From NCBI GenBank assembly GCA_017503075.1, contig JAFVTU010000004.1, forward strand, positions 1-39,743: a stretch of 39,743 bases of DNA. The letters run 5' to 3'. The notes below the pieces were generated by a model. It was not told the DNA's origin, searched no databases, and saw only the letters and a program-made list of their open reading frames with translations. Source of the stretch: Paludibacteraceae bacterium (GTDB lineage: Bacteria > Bacteroidota > Bacteroidia > Bacteroidales > Paludibacteraceae). This document shows, piece by piece, positions 16,862-24,530 of the stretch. The translations under genes and the position numbers were made by a program. Every line of letters starts with the position of its first letter. Within the stretch, counting starts at the first letter, position 1.

Positions 16862-18238
16862 ATGGGAGAGCAGAAGAAATACGATGTGTTTATCAGCTAT
16901 TCGAGGAAGGATTTAGAGGAAGTAAGCACATTTGTAGAGATGCTAAAAACGCGCATCCCTACCCTTGAAGTCTGGATGGATCTTGAAGGGATTACCGCAG
17001 CAGATGAGTTTGATGAGAAAATCATCTCTGCCATAGATGCGTCATCGTATGTGATTTTTGCCGTATCTCCTAACTCCAACTCTATTGGAGAAGGTTCTTC
17101 GAAATGGACAAAAAAGGAGTTAGTTTATGCGAAAAATACAGGAAAAAAAGTTATTCCTGTATTGCTAAATGGCGCGGAACTGAATAGTTGGTTCCTCTTC
17201 GAGTTTGGTCGAGTAGATTGTATTGACAGTTCGAACAAACACCAAATAGAAAAATTGCTCAAAAACATCGCCAAATGGAGCAACAAAGAGTTAGTAAAAC
17301 CACAAAAAGAGAAAAAAGTCCTAACCCTGGATGAGCAACAATTGCTCAATGAAGCACGAACACTCAAAGATCGAATTGAGAAAAACAAACGAGTGGCAAA
17401 AATTGCGCTTATTTCAGTCTTGGCATTGTCAGTACTAACTATATCTATTGTATTTGGTATCAATCGCTACAAGGCATACAAAGCAATACAATATACGGTC
17501 CTCAACGACTCTATTGCCCCTTATACAATCGAGATTTCTGGTTTTGAACTTATAAACGGATACATCCCTAAAAAGATTTCTATTCCAAAAAAAATTAAAA
17601 AGAATGACACCACATATCTAGTAACCAGGATTGGAGATGGTGCGTTCAGCGGTTGCACCTCGCTGACTTCCGTAACCATCCCTAATAGCGTGACAGAGAT
17701 TGGACAAGATGCCTTTATAGGTTGCAGATCATTGATTTCCATTACCATCCCTAATAGCATAACGAGTATTGGCTGGTGGGCGTTCAGCAATTGCTCTAAC
17801 TTGACTTCGATTACTATCCCTAGTAGTGTGATTTGGATTGCATCCGGAGTGTTCTATAATTGCTCTTCTTTGACCTATGTAACTATCCCTAATAGCGTAA
17901 CAAAGATTGGACCGTATGCGTTCTATAAGTGCTCGGCGATAACCTCTGTAACTATCCCAAATAGCGTAACAGAAATTGGAGACAAGGCGTTCTGGGATTG
18001 CAAATCTTTGACTTCCGTGACTATCCCTAATAGCGTAACAGAGATTGGAGAAGGAACGTTCGAAGGTTGTACCTCGTTGACCTCGGTAACTATCCCTAAT
18101 AGCGTGACACATATTGGTGAAAGGGCGTTCGTTGGTTGTAGTAATCTTAAGGCCATTTACATCCCTCGAGGTTCTAAGGCACGCTTTGCGAAGATGTACT
18201 GTTTGGAGGATTTGCAGCATTTGCTCGTAGAACGATAA
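16862..18238 (+). CDS. TIR-transmembrane-LRR receptor-like protein
   Basis: This 458-residue protein has a clear TIR domain at residues 5-130 (KYDVFISYSRKDLEE, EVWMDLEGITAADEFDEKII) with SKWTKKELVYA, where E86 sits at the position of the NADase glutamate of catalytic TIRs. A linker, one membrane helix (residues 179-200, ALISVLALSVLTISIVFGI) and at least eight BspA-type LRR units (about 253-440, each ending in a GxAFxxC-like motif) follow. With Lys/Arg residues before the helix, the TIR should be cytoplasmic and the LRRs periplasmic. This is the domain content of animal Toll-like receptors in reversed order. It follows a secreted LRR gene by 7 nt. Sensing of an envelope or foreign ligand, with NAD+ cleavage as output, is inference. 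Confidence 0.93.
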   Translation: MGEQKKYDVFISYSRKDLEEVSTFVEMLKTRIPTLEVWMDLEGITAADEFDEKIISAIDASSYVIFAVSPNSNSIGEGSSKWTKKELVYAKNTGKKVIPVLLNGAELNSWFLFEFGRVDCIDSSNKHQIEKLLKNIAKWSNKELVKPQKEKKVLTLDEQQLLNEARTLKDRIEKNKRVAKIALISVLALSVLTISIVFGINRYKAYKAIQYTVLNDSIAPYTIEISGFELINGYIPKKISIPKKIKKNDTTYLVTRIGDGAFSGCTSLTSVTIPNSVTEIGQDAFIGCRSLISITIPNSITSIGWWAFSNCSNLTSITIPSSVIWIASGVFYNCSSLTYVTIPNSVTKIGPYAFYKCSAITSVTIPNSVTEIGDKAFWDCKSLTSVTIPNSVTEIGEGTFEGCTSLTSVTIPNSVTHIGERAFVGCSNLKAIYIPRGSKARFAKMYCLEDLQHLLVER

Positions 18239-18267
18239 AACTGAGATGAAGTAGTATGGTGTAGTAT

Positions 18268-18360
18268 TTGTAATCTAGGAATACCACACTACACCATCCT
18301 ATACAACCCTCCACAACCCTATACAACCCTACACCATCCTACACCATCCTACACCATCCT
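18268..18360. repeat. TACACCATCC repeat with conserved core
   Basis: A core TTGTAATCTAGGAATACCA (18268-18286) is followed by tandem TACACCATCC and TACAACCC words up to the next promoter. A nearly identical core occurs in opposite orientation at 35860-35879, flanked by related words, so this is a dispersed element. Confidence 0.65.
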
Positions 18361-18385
18361 AAAATAGCCATTTTTCACTACTTTC

Positions 18386-18416
18386 TTGCATATACCGAAA
18401 AATAGTAGTACCTTTG
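18386..18416 (+). promoter_or_regulatory. Promoter of second LRR-TPR-TIR unit
   Basis: TTG (18386-18388), the 20-nt spacer CATATACCGAAAAATAGTAG, then TACCTTTG (18409-18416). The region from the spacer to the start codon is duplicated from 15990-16050. Confidence 0.87.
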
Positions 18417-18457
18417 CGTGCGGAATTACAATAAAAACTATAAAAACAATACTTATT

Positions 18458-19699
18458 ATGAAACACATTCTATTTACACTATCGCTTCTAGCGATTGCAA
18501 CCGCTGCGATGGCTAGTGATTTTACTGTGGATAAAATCACCTATGAGATTACCTCTCAACAGACTGTATCAATTGTGGGTGCGGATTCGACTATTCAATC
18601 TGCCAATCTTATGCCAACTGTGACCCATCAAGGCATTACCTATAGTGTAACAAGTATAGGAGAGAGAGCTTTTGAGAATTGTTCTTCACTAACATCCATC
18701 ATCATCCCCAATAGTGTAACGAGTATTGGTAATTTTGGTGGCGATTATGGTTATGGTTCTACTTCAGTACTCGGTAATATCCCCTATAGAACTGGGAACG
18801 TTTTTATGGGTTGCCCTTCACTTACAACGATTAAGGTAGATACAAGCAATCCATATTACGACAGCCGTAATAACTGCAACGCAATTATTGAAACGGCGAC
18901 AAACACCTTGATTGCTGGCTGTCAAAACACATTCATCCCTAATAGTGTAACGCGTATTGCCGATTTCACATTCTATAGATGCGAATCCCTTACTTCAATC
19001 ACAATTCCTAGTAGCGTAACAAGCATAGGAAACAATGCATTCTTTGGTACAGGCATCTATAATGACAAATCTAATTGGAGAGATGGAGCATTATACATCA
19101 ACGATTGTCTTATTACATTAGATAAGAATTACCGGGGTGATTATATGATACCAGAAGATACCCGCCTAATCGCCGATTGGGCATTCCAAGATTGCTCATT
19201 CATCACATCGGTCACACTTCCCAATAGCATAACCCATATCGGATGTGGAACTTTTTATGACTGCACCGCCCTTACTGCTATCACCATTCCAAATGGCGTG
19301 ACTAAGATTGAATCTTATGCGTTTGACAAGACGGGCATTTATTTAGATAGGGATAATTGGGAAGATGGGATACTATACATCACAAATTGTTTGATTGCTA
19401 TCAAGGATATAAAGGATGATTGTATCATCAAAGAAGACACTCGTCTTATTGCTGATTGGGCATTCTATGACTGCTCAACCATCAAATCCATCACCATCCC
19501 CAATAGCGTAATGATTATTGGAGAGTTGGCTTTCAGCTATTGCACTTCACTGAGCACGATTAACTATACGGGCACAATGGAGCAATGGGCTAAGGTTCTC
19601 CTCGGACGATGGGATTACAGCATCCCTGCGAAATCTGCTATTTGCACAGATGGTTGTATATTGCTGCCTAAGTCAGATGACGACATGATTATACTCTGA
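18458..19699 (+). CDS. Secreted BspA-type LRR protein, paralogue
   Basis: The start at 18458 follows the promoter; the upstream ATG at 18386 lies in the -33 box. The 413-residue product has the same signal peptide and first 65 residues as the protein at 16051 and the same C-terminal cap (YTGTMEQWAKV, ICTDGCILLPKSDD). It has more LRR_5 units, interrupted by IYLDRDNWEDGILYITNCLI-type inserts. It probably acts in the periplasm or on the surface. It heads a unit with the TPR gene (43 nt downstream, no promoter between) and the second TIR gene. Longer repeats than its sister suggest different ligand specificity; this is inference. Confidence 0.88.
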   Translation: MKHILFTLSLLAIATAAMASDFTVDKITYEITSQQTVSIVGADSTIQSANLMPTVTHQGITYSVTSIGERAFENCSSLTSIIIPNSVTSIGNFGGDYGYGSTSVLGNIPYRTGNVFMGCPSLTTIKVDTSNPYYDSRNNCNAIIETATNTLIAGCQNTFIPNSVTRIADFTFYRCESLTSITIPSSVTSIGNNAFFGTGIYNDKSNWRDGALYINDCLITLDKNYRGDYMIPEDTRLIADWAFQDCSFITSVTLPNSITHIGCGTFYDCTALTAITIPNGVTKIESYAFDKTGIYLDRDNWEDGILYITNCLIAIKDIKDDCIIKEDTRLIADWAFYDCSTIKSITIPNSVMIIGELAFSYCTSLSTINYTGTMEQWAKVLLGRWDYSIPAKSAICTDGCILLPKSDDDMIIL

Positions 19700-19742
19700 T
19701 ACTATTACCGTTGCAAATTGTAGCTCCAAAATCTTAACTCTT

Positions 19743-21914
19743 ATGAAGCACACAATACTAATCATACTGCTAACTACTTCTGTATTCTGTTATGCCGATT
19801 CAGTACAACAAGGCTGCGTAAAAACTCGTGGTCGTATGATCAATGGTAAACACGTTCCAGGTCAAGGATTGCCAGGCTCTATTGTTTCCATCAAAGACAG
19901 AACAGCTATTGGTGTTAAAAACAGCAATGGTACTTTTTCGTTCCCTGTTACAGACAACCACTTCCGTGTAGATTCGGTAAAGAAAAAGGACTATGTACTT
20001 TTGGATGCCGATGCCACTTCTAAGATATATACCCACACAGCGGATACGCTATTCTTCGTGATGGAAACACCTGAGCAAATTTTGCAAGATAAATTAGCCA
20101 CAGAGCGCCGACTGCGTCGTAGCCTGCAAGCTAAATTGCAAGCCCGCGAGGAGGATTTGGACTCATTGATAGCCCTTCAAAAGATTTCACAAAAGGAATA
20201 TCAGCAGAGTTTGCAAAAGTTATATGCCGAGCAAAGTGAGAATGATAAACTAATCAGCAATATGGCAGAACGCTACTCCACATTGGACTATGATCAAATG
20301 GATGAGTTCTATCGTCAAGTAAGTTACTATATCGAGCAATGTGAGTTTGTAAAGGCAGATTCTTTGCTAAAGACACGCGGTAATATACATGTGCAATTAG
20401 AAGCTGCTAAGCAGCAAGGACAAGCCATACAACAAGATGAAGAGAAATTACAGCGAGCAAAAGTTGTGCACCAACATGATATAGATGAATTGGCGAAACG
20501 TTGCTATAGTTATTTTGAGAATTTCAAAATGCAATACCAAAATGATTCGGCAGCATATTATTTAGAGCAACGCGTACAATTAGATCCAACAAATACACAA
20601 TGGTTAGAAGATTTAGCCGATTTTTTGAGGGATTATTTAGCTCAATATGATAAGGCGTTAGAATATTATCAAACAGCATTAGAGATTAGAAAACAAGTAT
20701 TGGGTGAATCTCACCCTGATGTGGCGCTATCATACAATAATATCGGACTAGTTTATAACGACCTTGGGGAATATAATCAAGCATTGGAACATAACCAACA
20801 AGCTTTAGCAATCAGGAAGCAAGTATTCGGTGAATCTCATCCAGATGTGGCCACCTCATACAATAATATTGGATTAGTTTATGGCGATCTAGGGGAATAT
20901 AATCAAGCGTTAGAATATATTCAACAATCATTAGCGATTTTGAAACAAGTGTATGGAGAATCGCATCCTAATGTAGCCACTTCATACAGCAACATTGGAT
21001 TCATTTATGAACACCTAGGGGAATATAATCAAGCATTGGAACATAACCAACAAGCTTTAGCAATCAGGAAGCAAGTATTCGGTGAATCTCATCCAGCTGT
21101 GGCCATCTCATACAATAACATTGGATTAACTTATGAACACCTAGGGAAATATAATCAAGCATTAGTACATCATCAACAAGCTTTAGCAATCAAAAAACAA
21201 GTGTTCGGTGAAGTTCATCCTGCTGTAGCAACTTCATACAATAACATTGGTGCTATATACGATTACCAAGGTGATCATGCCCTCGCATTGGAATATTATC
21301 AACAAGCTTTAACAATCAGGAAACAAGTGTTCGGTGAAGTTCATCCAGATGTTGCAGGTTCATACAATAATATTGGAGTTGTATGTTATTTTCAAGAAGA
21401 TTATGTTAGGGCATTAGAATATTTCCAACAGGCATTATCAATCCATAAGTTAGTATTCGGCGAGTTTCATCCTACCGTAGCCACCTCATGTAATAACTTA
21501 GGTACTATATATGATTTACATGGTGATTATATTCTAGCGTTAGAACATTATCAACAAGCGTTAGCAATCAGGAAGCAAATATTCGGTGAATCTCATCCAG
21601 ATGTGGCACTTTCATACAACAACATTGGATATATATATAGTGCCCAAGGTGATTATTCTCTCGCTTTGGAATATTATCAAAAAGCATTGGCTATCTATAA
21701 ACAAGCATTTGGAGATACTCATCCAATGGTAGCACTATCATACCATAATATTGGATATGTATATAATGCTCTAAGTGACTATGCCCTTGCCTTGGATTAC
21801 TACCAACAAGCATTAGATATAAGAAAACAGGCGTTAGGACAGGAACATCCAGATACAAAAGTTACACAAGAAAATATAGAAACAATTATACAAAAAATGA
21901 ACGAAACTAAATAA
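19743..21914 (+). CDS. Exported TPR protein with ten kinesin-light-chain-type repeats
   Basis: This 723-residue protein has an N-terminal signal peptide (HTILIILLTTSVFCYA) and a beta domain like CarboxypepD_reg (RGRMINGKHVPGQGLPGSI, about 25-100). A coiled coil (about 115-250) and ten perfectly spaced 42-residue TPRs (302-721) follow, of the form YNQALEHNQQALAIRKQVFG then ESHPDVATSYNNIG. It lacks a membrane helix after the signal, so it is probably periplasmic. Its stop is 3 nt from the ATG of the TIR-TM gene at 21918, implying tight coupling: an exported TPR scaffold presented to the periplasmic domain of that TIR protein is likely (inference). The NB-ARC/TPR logic of STAND proteins is absent because there is no NTPase. 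Confidence 0.88.
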   Translation: MKHTILIILLTTSVFCYADSVQQGCVKTRGRMINGKHVPGQGLPGSIVSIKDRTAIGVKNSNGTFSFPVTDNHFRVDSVKKKDYVLLDADATSKIYTHTADTLFFVMETPEQILQDKLATERRLRRSLQAKLQAREEDLDSLIALQKISQKEYQQSLQKLYAEQSENDKLISNMAERYSTLDYDQMDEFYRQVSYYIEQCEFVKADSLLKTRGNIHVQLEAAKQQGQAIQQDEEKLQRAKVVHQHDIDELAKRCYSYFENFKMQYQNDSAAYYLEQRVQLDPTNTQWLEDLADFLRDYLAQYDKALEYYQTALEIRKQVLGESHPDVALSYNNIGLVYNDLGEYNQALEHNQQALAIRKQVFGESHPDVATSYNNIGLVYGDLGEYNQALEYIQQSLAILKQVYGESHPNVATSYSNIGFIYEHLGEYNQALEHNQQALAIRKQVFGESHPAVAISYNNIGLTYEHLGKYNQALVHHQQALAIKKQVFGEVHPAVATSYNNIGAIYDYQGDHALALEYYQQALTIRKQVFGEVHPDVAGSYNNIGVVCYFQEDYVRALEYFQQALSIHKLVFGEFHPTVATSCNNLGTIYDLHGDYILALEHYQQALAIRKQIFGESHPDVALSYNNIGYIYSAQGDYSLALEYYQKALAIYKQAFGDTHPMVALSYHNIGYVYNALSDYALALDYYQQALDIRKQALGQEHPDTKVTQENIETIIQKMNETK
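20646..21905 (+). repeat. Ten tandem 126-bp coding repeats
   Basis: Ten units of 126 bp encode the TPR array with no change in phase. Units 2 and 4 share a nearly identical stretch of over 70 bp (near 20772 and 21024), which points to recent internal duplication or conversion. Confidence 0.8.
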
Positions 21915-21917
21915 CCC

Positions 21918-23051
21918 ATGCAACCACAATACAAATATTTTGCCTTTATCAGTTATAACTCTCACGACATTGCTTGGGGGAAGCGACTTCAACGCAAATT
22001 AGAGGGTTATAGAATGTCAGCTACATTGTGTAGTGAACATGGATGGCAACGAAAACCTATCAATCCTATATTTTTTGCTCCCTCAGATATTCAGCCAGGT
22101 GGATTGACGGAAGAACTACAAGAAAGACTAAAAGCATCGCGTCATTTGATTGTAATATGTTCTCCTCATTCTGCACGATCAGAGTGGGTGGGAAAGGAAA
22201 TCGAATATTTCCATCAATTGGGACGTACCAAGAATATCCATTTCTTCATTGTGGATGGCGAACCACATAGCGGTAATCCTGATACCGAGTGTTTTAACCC
22301 AATAGTAGAAACTCTTGGACTACCTGAAATCCTAGGTGCCAATGTCCATGAACCAATATTTCGTTGGTCATGGCTGAATAAAGAGCGCGCCTATGTACAA
22401 CTGATTTCCAAACTATTAGGGGTTGAGTTCGATGCTATCTGGCAGCGTCACAAACGCCTATTGTATAGCAAGATTATTGCATGGACATTGGGGATATTGG
22501 GAATTTTGTCTACACTAACGAGCGTATATATCATAAACCAACCTACAGACGTCAAAGTAATGCTCAATGAAACCTCATACTCAAATAAATATCTTCCACC
22601 ATTGAAAAATGCAGATGTTACCTTAAAACTTCATAATGAGGGAAAAAAGGCAATAATACTTTCATTAGACTCATGTGCAACATTCCAAAACATCCCACAT
22701 AAATTCTTAAACAAAGAAGTAGAAATTTCGGTTCGTTGCAAAGATCACATAGATGTAGATACGACATTACTCCTGTCTGAAAATCTCACAATAGATATTT
22801 ATCGCAATCCCTCTATATATGGGGATGTTAAATTTCAAATATGGGATGAGAATGCCAACGGAGTACCACATGTTGGAGTGAAGATACTAGACTACGAAAC
22901 CACATCAGATGCCGAAGGATATGTATCACTATTCATTCCTCTGGAGCGACAGCGAACGAAATACCATGTAGAAAGTTCGGTTAAATTTGAACACGATACT
23001 ATTACGATGCCTAGTGGAGATAATGACATTCTAATTATTAATCCTTTTTAA
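21918..23051 (+). CDS. TIR-transmembrane protein with exported beta domain
   Basis: This 377-residue protein has a TIR-like domain at residues 5-175: YKYFAFISYNSHDIAWGKRL, FFAPSDIQPGGLTEELQERL and LIVICSPHSARSEWVGKEIE, with E94 at the expected catalytic position. One membrane helix (about 185-207) and a C-terminal exported part (208-377) follow, ending in a CarboxypepD_reg/Ig-like segment (VPHVGVKILDYETTSDAEGY). It is coupled to the TPR gene by a 3-nt gap. The region DIQPGG replaces the usual WMDxEGI, so it belongs to a different TIR subfamily from the other island members. Cytoplasmic TIR with a periplasmic sensor is inferred from topology. Confidence 0.87.
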   Translation: MQPQYKYFAFISYNSHDIAWGKRLQRKLEGYRMSATLCSEHGWQRKPINPIFFAPSDIQPGGLTEELQERLKASRHLIVICSPHSARSEWVGKEIEYFHQLGRTKNIHFFIVDGEPHSGNPDTECFNPIVETLGLPEILGANVHEPIFRWSWLNKERAYVQLISKLLGVEFDAIWQRHKRLLYSKIIAWTLGILGILSTLTSVYIINQPTDVKVMLNETSYSNKYLPPLKNADVTLKLHNEGKKAIILSLDSCATFQNIPHKFLNKEVEISVRCKDHIDVDTTLLLSENLTIDIYRNPSIYGDVKFQIWDENANGVPHVGVKILDYETTSDAEGYVSLFIPLERQRTKYHVESSVKFEHDTITMPSGDNDILIINPF

Positions 23052-23116
23052 CTGACTTACATATTTCATCTTTAAGTAACAAATTTTAACTCACAAAATA
23101 TAACTAACACACACTT

Positions 23117-23818
23117 ATGAACAGCACAACTATCATCCCCCTACTCTCTGCCCTCATTCCAGCTCTTGCATTGCTGGGATATATCTATTGGCAAGATCGT
23201 AAATCACCCGAGCCATGGCATAAGCTACTTAAAGCCACATTACTAGGCGTACTGGCCATACCATTGACTATGTGCATCGTCTTTCCATTGCAAACTATTG
23301 GCATCGTACCTGATTCGTACAATACTTTTGGCGATGTTGTGAATTTCTCTTTCCTCGGAGCTGCTATCCCAGAGGAACTCGCAAAACTATTGATGCTATG
23401 GCTCTTCTTGCGCAAGAATCCGTTTTTTGACGAGCGCATGGACGGTATCGTGTATGCTGTATGCGTGTCACTAGGCTTTGCGGGGTTGGAAAATGTGATG
23501 TATGTGCTTGGCAATACGGATTGGATGTCAGTGGCACTGATGCGCGCATTTACTGCTGTACCAGGACACTTCTGCTATGGTGTAATCATGGGCTATTTCT
23601 ACTCGCTGGCTAAGTTTGACCCTAAGAACCGAACCAAATATTCGATTTTGGCGCTAGTGGCACCTATCCTAGCACATGGCATCTATAACACGATAGCCTT
23701 TGCTACCACCTTACCGCTGGTACCTGAGATACTTTTGTATATCGTGTTTGTAGTCTTCTGCTTCCTGCTTTGGAGATGGGCAAGCAAGTCCATCAAGAAG
23801 CATTTAGAGACGGCGTAG
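23117..23818 (+). CDS. PrsW family intramembrane metalloprotease
   Basis: This 233-residue multi-spanning membrane protein has the PrsW signature set: AAIPEELAKLLMLW (E86, E87, K90), DERMDGIVYAVCVSLGFAGLEN (E125), AVPGHFCYGVIMGYF (H151) and APILAHGIYN (H187). About seven to eight helices are predicted. PrsW of Bacillus performs site-1 cleavage of the anti-sigma factor RsiW. Here no anti-sigma gene is adjacent; the gene lies between two TIR-TM genes, 65 nt after the first, with no clear promoter. I infer that the single-pass TIR proteins or other envelope sensors may be its substrates. Confidence 0.92.
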   Translation: MNSTTIIPLLSALIPALALLGYIYWQDRKSPEPWHKLLKATLLGVLAIPLTMCIVFPLQTIGIVPDSYNTFGDVVNFSFLGAAIPEELAKLLMLWLFLRKNPFFDERMDGIVYAVCVSLGFAGLENVMYVLGNTDWMSVALMRAFTAVPGHFCYGVIMGYFYSLAKFDPKNRTKYSILALVAPILAHGIYNTIAFATTLPLVPEILLYIVFVVFCFLLWRWASKSIKKHLETA

Positions 23819-23886
23819 AGTATAAACGATACGAGTTACGATGCATTAAGAGGCTATTAATACACATCATTACAATAGTTACGACC

Positions 23887-24426
23887 ATGGATATCTGTCA
23901 ATTAACACCAGAACAACTATACCAGCGGCTATGCGAAAGCGAGTTTAATACATGGCCTTACGAAAAGCGCAATTTAGGAGAAGAGATGACACTAGTCAAA
24001 ATCTCATCGTGTGGCTATTGGAGATCCATGTTCTTCATGGATCACAGGGTCCAACGGGCATTTATCTTTATTGATCCCCATTTCAGACTGCTAACCGTTA
24101 ACCAAGAAGACATCAACTGGGAAAGTCTGGAAAAACTTCCACAAAAAGCAAAGGAAACAGCAACGGAATTGTATTTTGGATATCCTTCTTTCATCTATTC
24201 ATTTAATCAAGGTGTAGCACTCGTTTGCTGGCAACTAGTCCCCGATGGACGCTACTACATGGATGAGGATGGATATGGTATGGAGGATGACGATGAGGTA
24301 AATATTTACGGAGTTATTGACAGAACTGGCAAAGTCATTGTGCCTTTTCGACTAACAAACGACTCAAGCGAGCACCAACTCATGCTGCAAGAAGCTATCC
24401 AAATTCTGCAAGCACGCGATAGATAA
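23887..24426 (+). CDS. WG-repeat-like protein (179 aa)
   Basis: The open frame extends into the PrsW gene, but I take the ATG at 23887 (MDICQLTPEQLYQRLCESEF), 68 nt after the PrsW stop. There is no signal peptide or membrane helix. The second half contains beta repeats such as GYPSFIYSFNQGVALVCWQL and IYGVIDRTGKVIVPFRL, resembling WG (KWG) repeats found in bacterial conflict and envelope-associated proteins. It is probably cytoplasmic. Its role in the island is unknown. It may be co-transcribed with prsW, as the next promoter is at 24479. Confidence 0.65.
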   Translation: MDICQLTPEQLYQRLCESEFNTWPYEKRNLGEEMTLVKISSCGYWRSMFFMDHRVQRAFIFIDPHFRLLTVNQEDINWESLEKLPQKAKETATELYFGYPSFIYSFNQGVALVCWQLVPDGRYYMDEDGYGMEDDDEVNIYGVIDRTGKVIVPFRLTNDSSEHQLMLQEAIQILQARDR

Positions 24427-24478
24427 TCCTCCATCAAAGTGTCTTCTAAACTAGGAATAGCGTTTTTCTGGTATTTTC

Positions 24479-24509
24479 TTGCATATCTCATCAAAAAGCA
24501 GTACCTTTG
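24479..24509 (+). promoter_or_regulatory. Promoter of TIR-FISUMP gene
   Basis: TTG (24479-24481), spacer CATATCTCATCAAAAAGCAG, then TACCTTTG (24502-24509). The spacer begins CATAT, as in the promoters at 18386, 26120 and 32878. Confidence 0.85.
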
Positions 24510-24530
24510 CAAACTGAACATATAAACATC

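Noticed and set aside
17729-18220. Minus-strand repetitive frames opposite the LRR tract
   Set aside because: They are antisense translations of the 69-bp LRR repeats; the same occurs opposite the LRR gene at 36782.
18290-18360. Possible CRISPR array (TACACCATCC repeats)
   Set aside because: Units are about 10 nt, contiguous and without spacers, and no cas gene is present.
20646-21905. Possible CRISPR or satellite array
   Set aside because: The 126-bp period is a multiple of three, fully coding, and matches 42-residue TPRs.
16862-23051. Thoeris system (TIR plus ThsA)
   Set aside because: No SIR2/SLOG or Macro-type ThsA effector is present; the TIR proteins are membrane anchored with ectodomains.
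19743-23051. STAND/Avs-type immune protein
   Set aside because: The TPR array has no P-loop NTPase before it and carries a signal peptide.
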